From Methylococcaceae bacterium (GTDB taxonomy: Bacteria > Pseudomonadota > Gammaproteobacteria > Methylococcales > Methylomonadaceae): a stretch of DNA of 5,769 bases. Positions 5,753 to 5,769 of this stretch are shown in pieces; position 1 is the stretch's first letter; every line of letters starts with the position of its first letter. Under the pieces are notes generated by a model, which saw nothing but the letters and a program-made list of their open reading frames with translations, did not search any database and was not told where the DNA came from. Position numbers and translations under genes: made by a program. The stretch spans positions 1-5,769 of the forward strand of contig CANNLO010000315.1 of the NCBI GenBank assembly GCA_947505055.1, written 5' to 3'.

Positions 5753-5769
5753 GTTGCTTGATGCCTTGC

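Larger units (their letters stand above)
5431..5769. other. Gene-free stretch at the right end
   Basis: No convincing protein or stable RNA gene is seen here on either strand. The left part should hold the promoter of the minus-strand gene, though no strong -35/-10 pair is evident. The middle (about 5536-5610) is G-rich and holds the quadruplex motif and GGGTACC-like sites. The right part holds a terminator-like hairpin. An open frame from 5643 to the window edge (ATG at 5691, no ribosome site) runs through that hairpin and is probably chance. Confidence 0.6.

Noticed and set aside
5643..5769. Open plus-strand frame running off the right edge, with an ATG at 5691
   Set aside because: No Shine-Dalgarno, no recognisable protein pattern, and it passes through the terminator-like hairpin. 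The part in view is only about 42 codons and could be chance.

Overview
The window looks like accessory DNA from a Gram-negative bacterium, most likely a gammaproteobacterium of the Shewanella/Vibrio/Pseudoalteromonas sort. The reasons are moderately AT-rich DNA, Sec-type signal peptides on two predicted periplasmic proteins, a DUF2628 membrane protein, and a domain resembling the gammaproteobacterial MaoP/DUF413 family. The genus is inference.

Layout. (1) Positions 1-2622 hold a tight plus-strand cluster. It contains the C-terminal end of a very large type ISP-like restriction-modification protein (cut by the left edge), a complete PIF1-like superfamily 1 helicase starting 1 nt after its stop, and a 213-residue basic protein whose N-terminus resembles DUF413/MaoP. 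This looks like a DNA-processing or defence operon. (2) After a 51-bp gap, positions 2674-4945 hold a second plus-strand cluster with near-zero spacing: a DUF2628 membrane protein, a four-helix membrane protein with periplasmic cysteines, and a secreted Sel1-repeat protein. This is an envelope operon of unknown function. (3) On the minus strand, converging on the Sel1 gene, is a small secreted cysteine-rich protein (4975-5430) that shares a C-terminal two-cysteine module with the Sel1 protein. (4) Positions 5431-5769 hold no convincing gene. They contain a four-tract G-quadruplex motif, several GGGTACC-like short sites that could mark an integration-element end, and a terminator-like hairpin.

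The restriction-modification/helicase/DUF413-like trio is the best candidate for a poorly described system. Within the envelope cluster, the most striking sequence feature is an 85-bp perfect in-frame duplication in the Sel1 gene. Nothing in the sequence shows that the two clusters act together; they may simply be neighbours in a genomic island.
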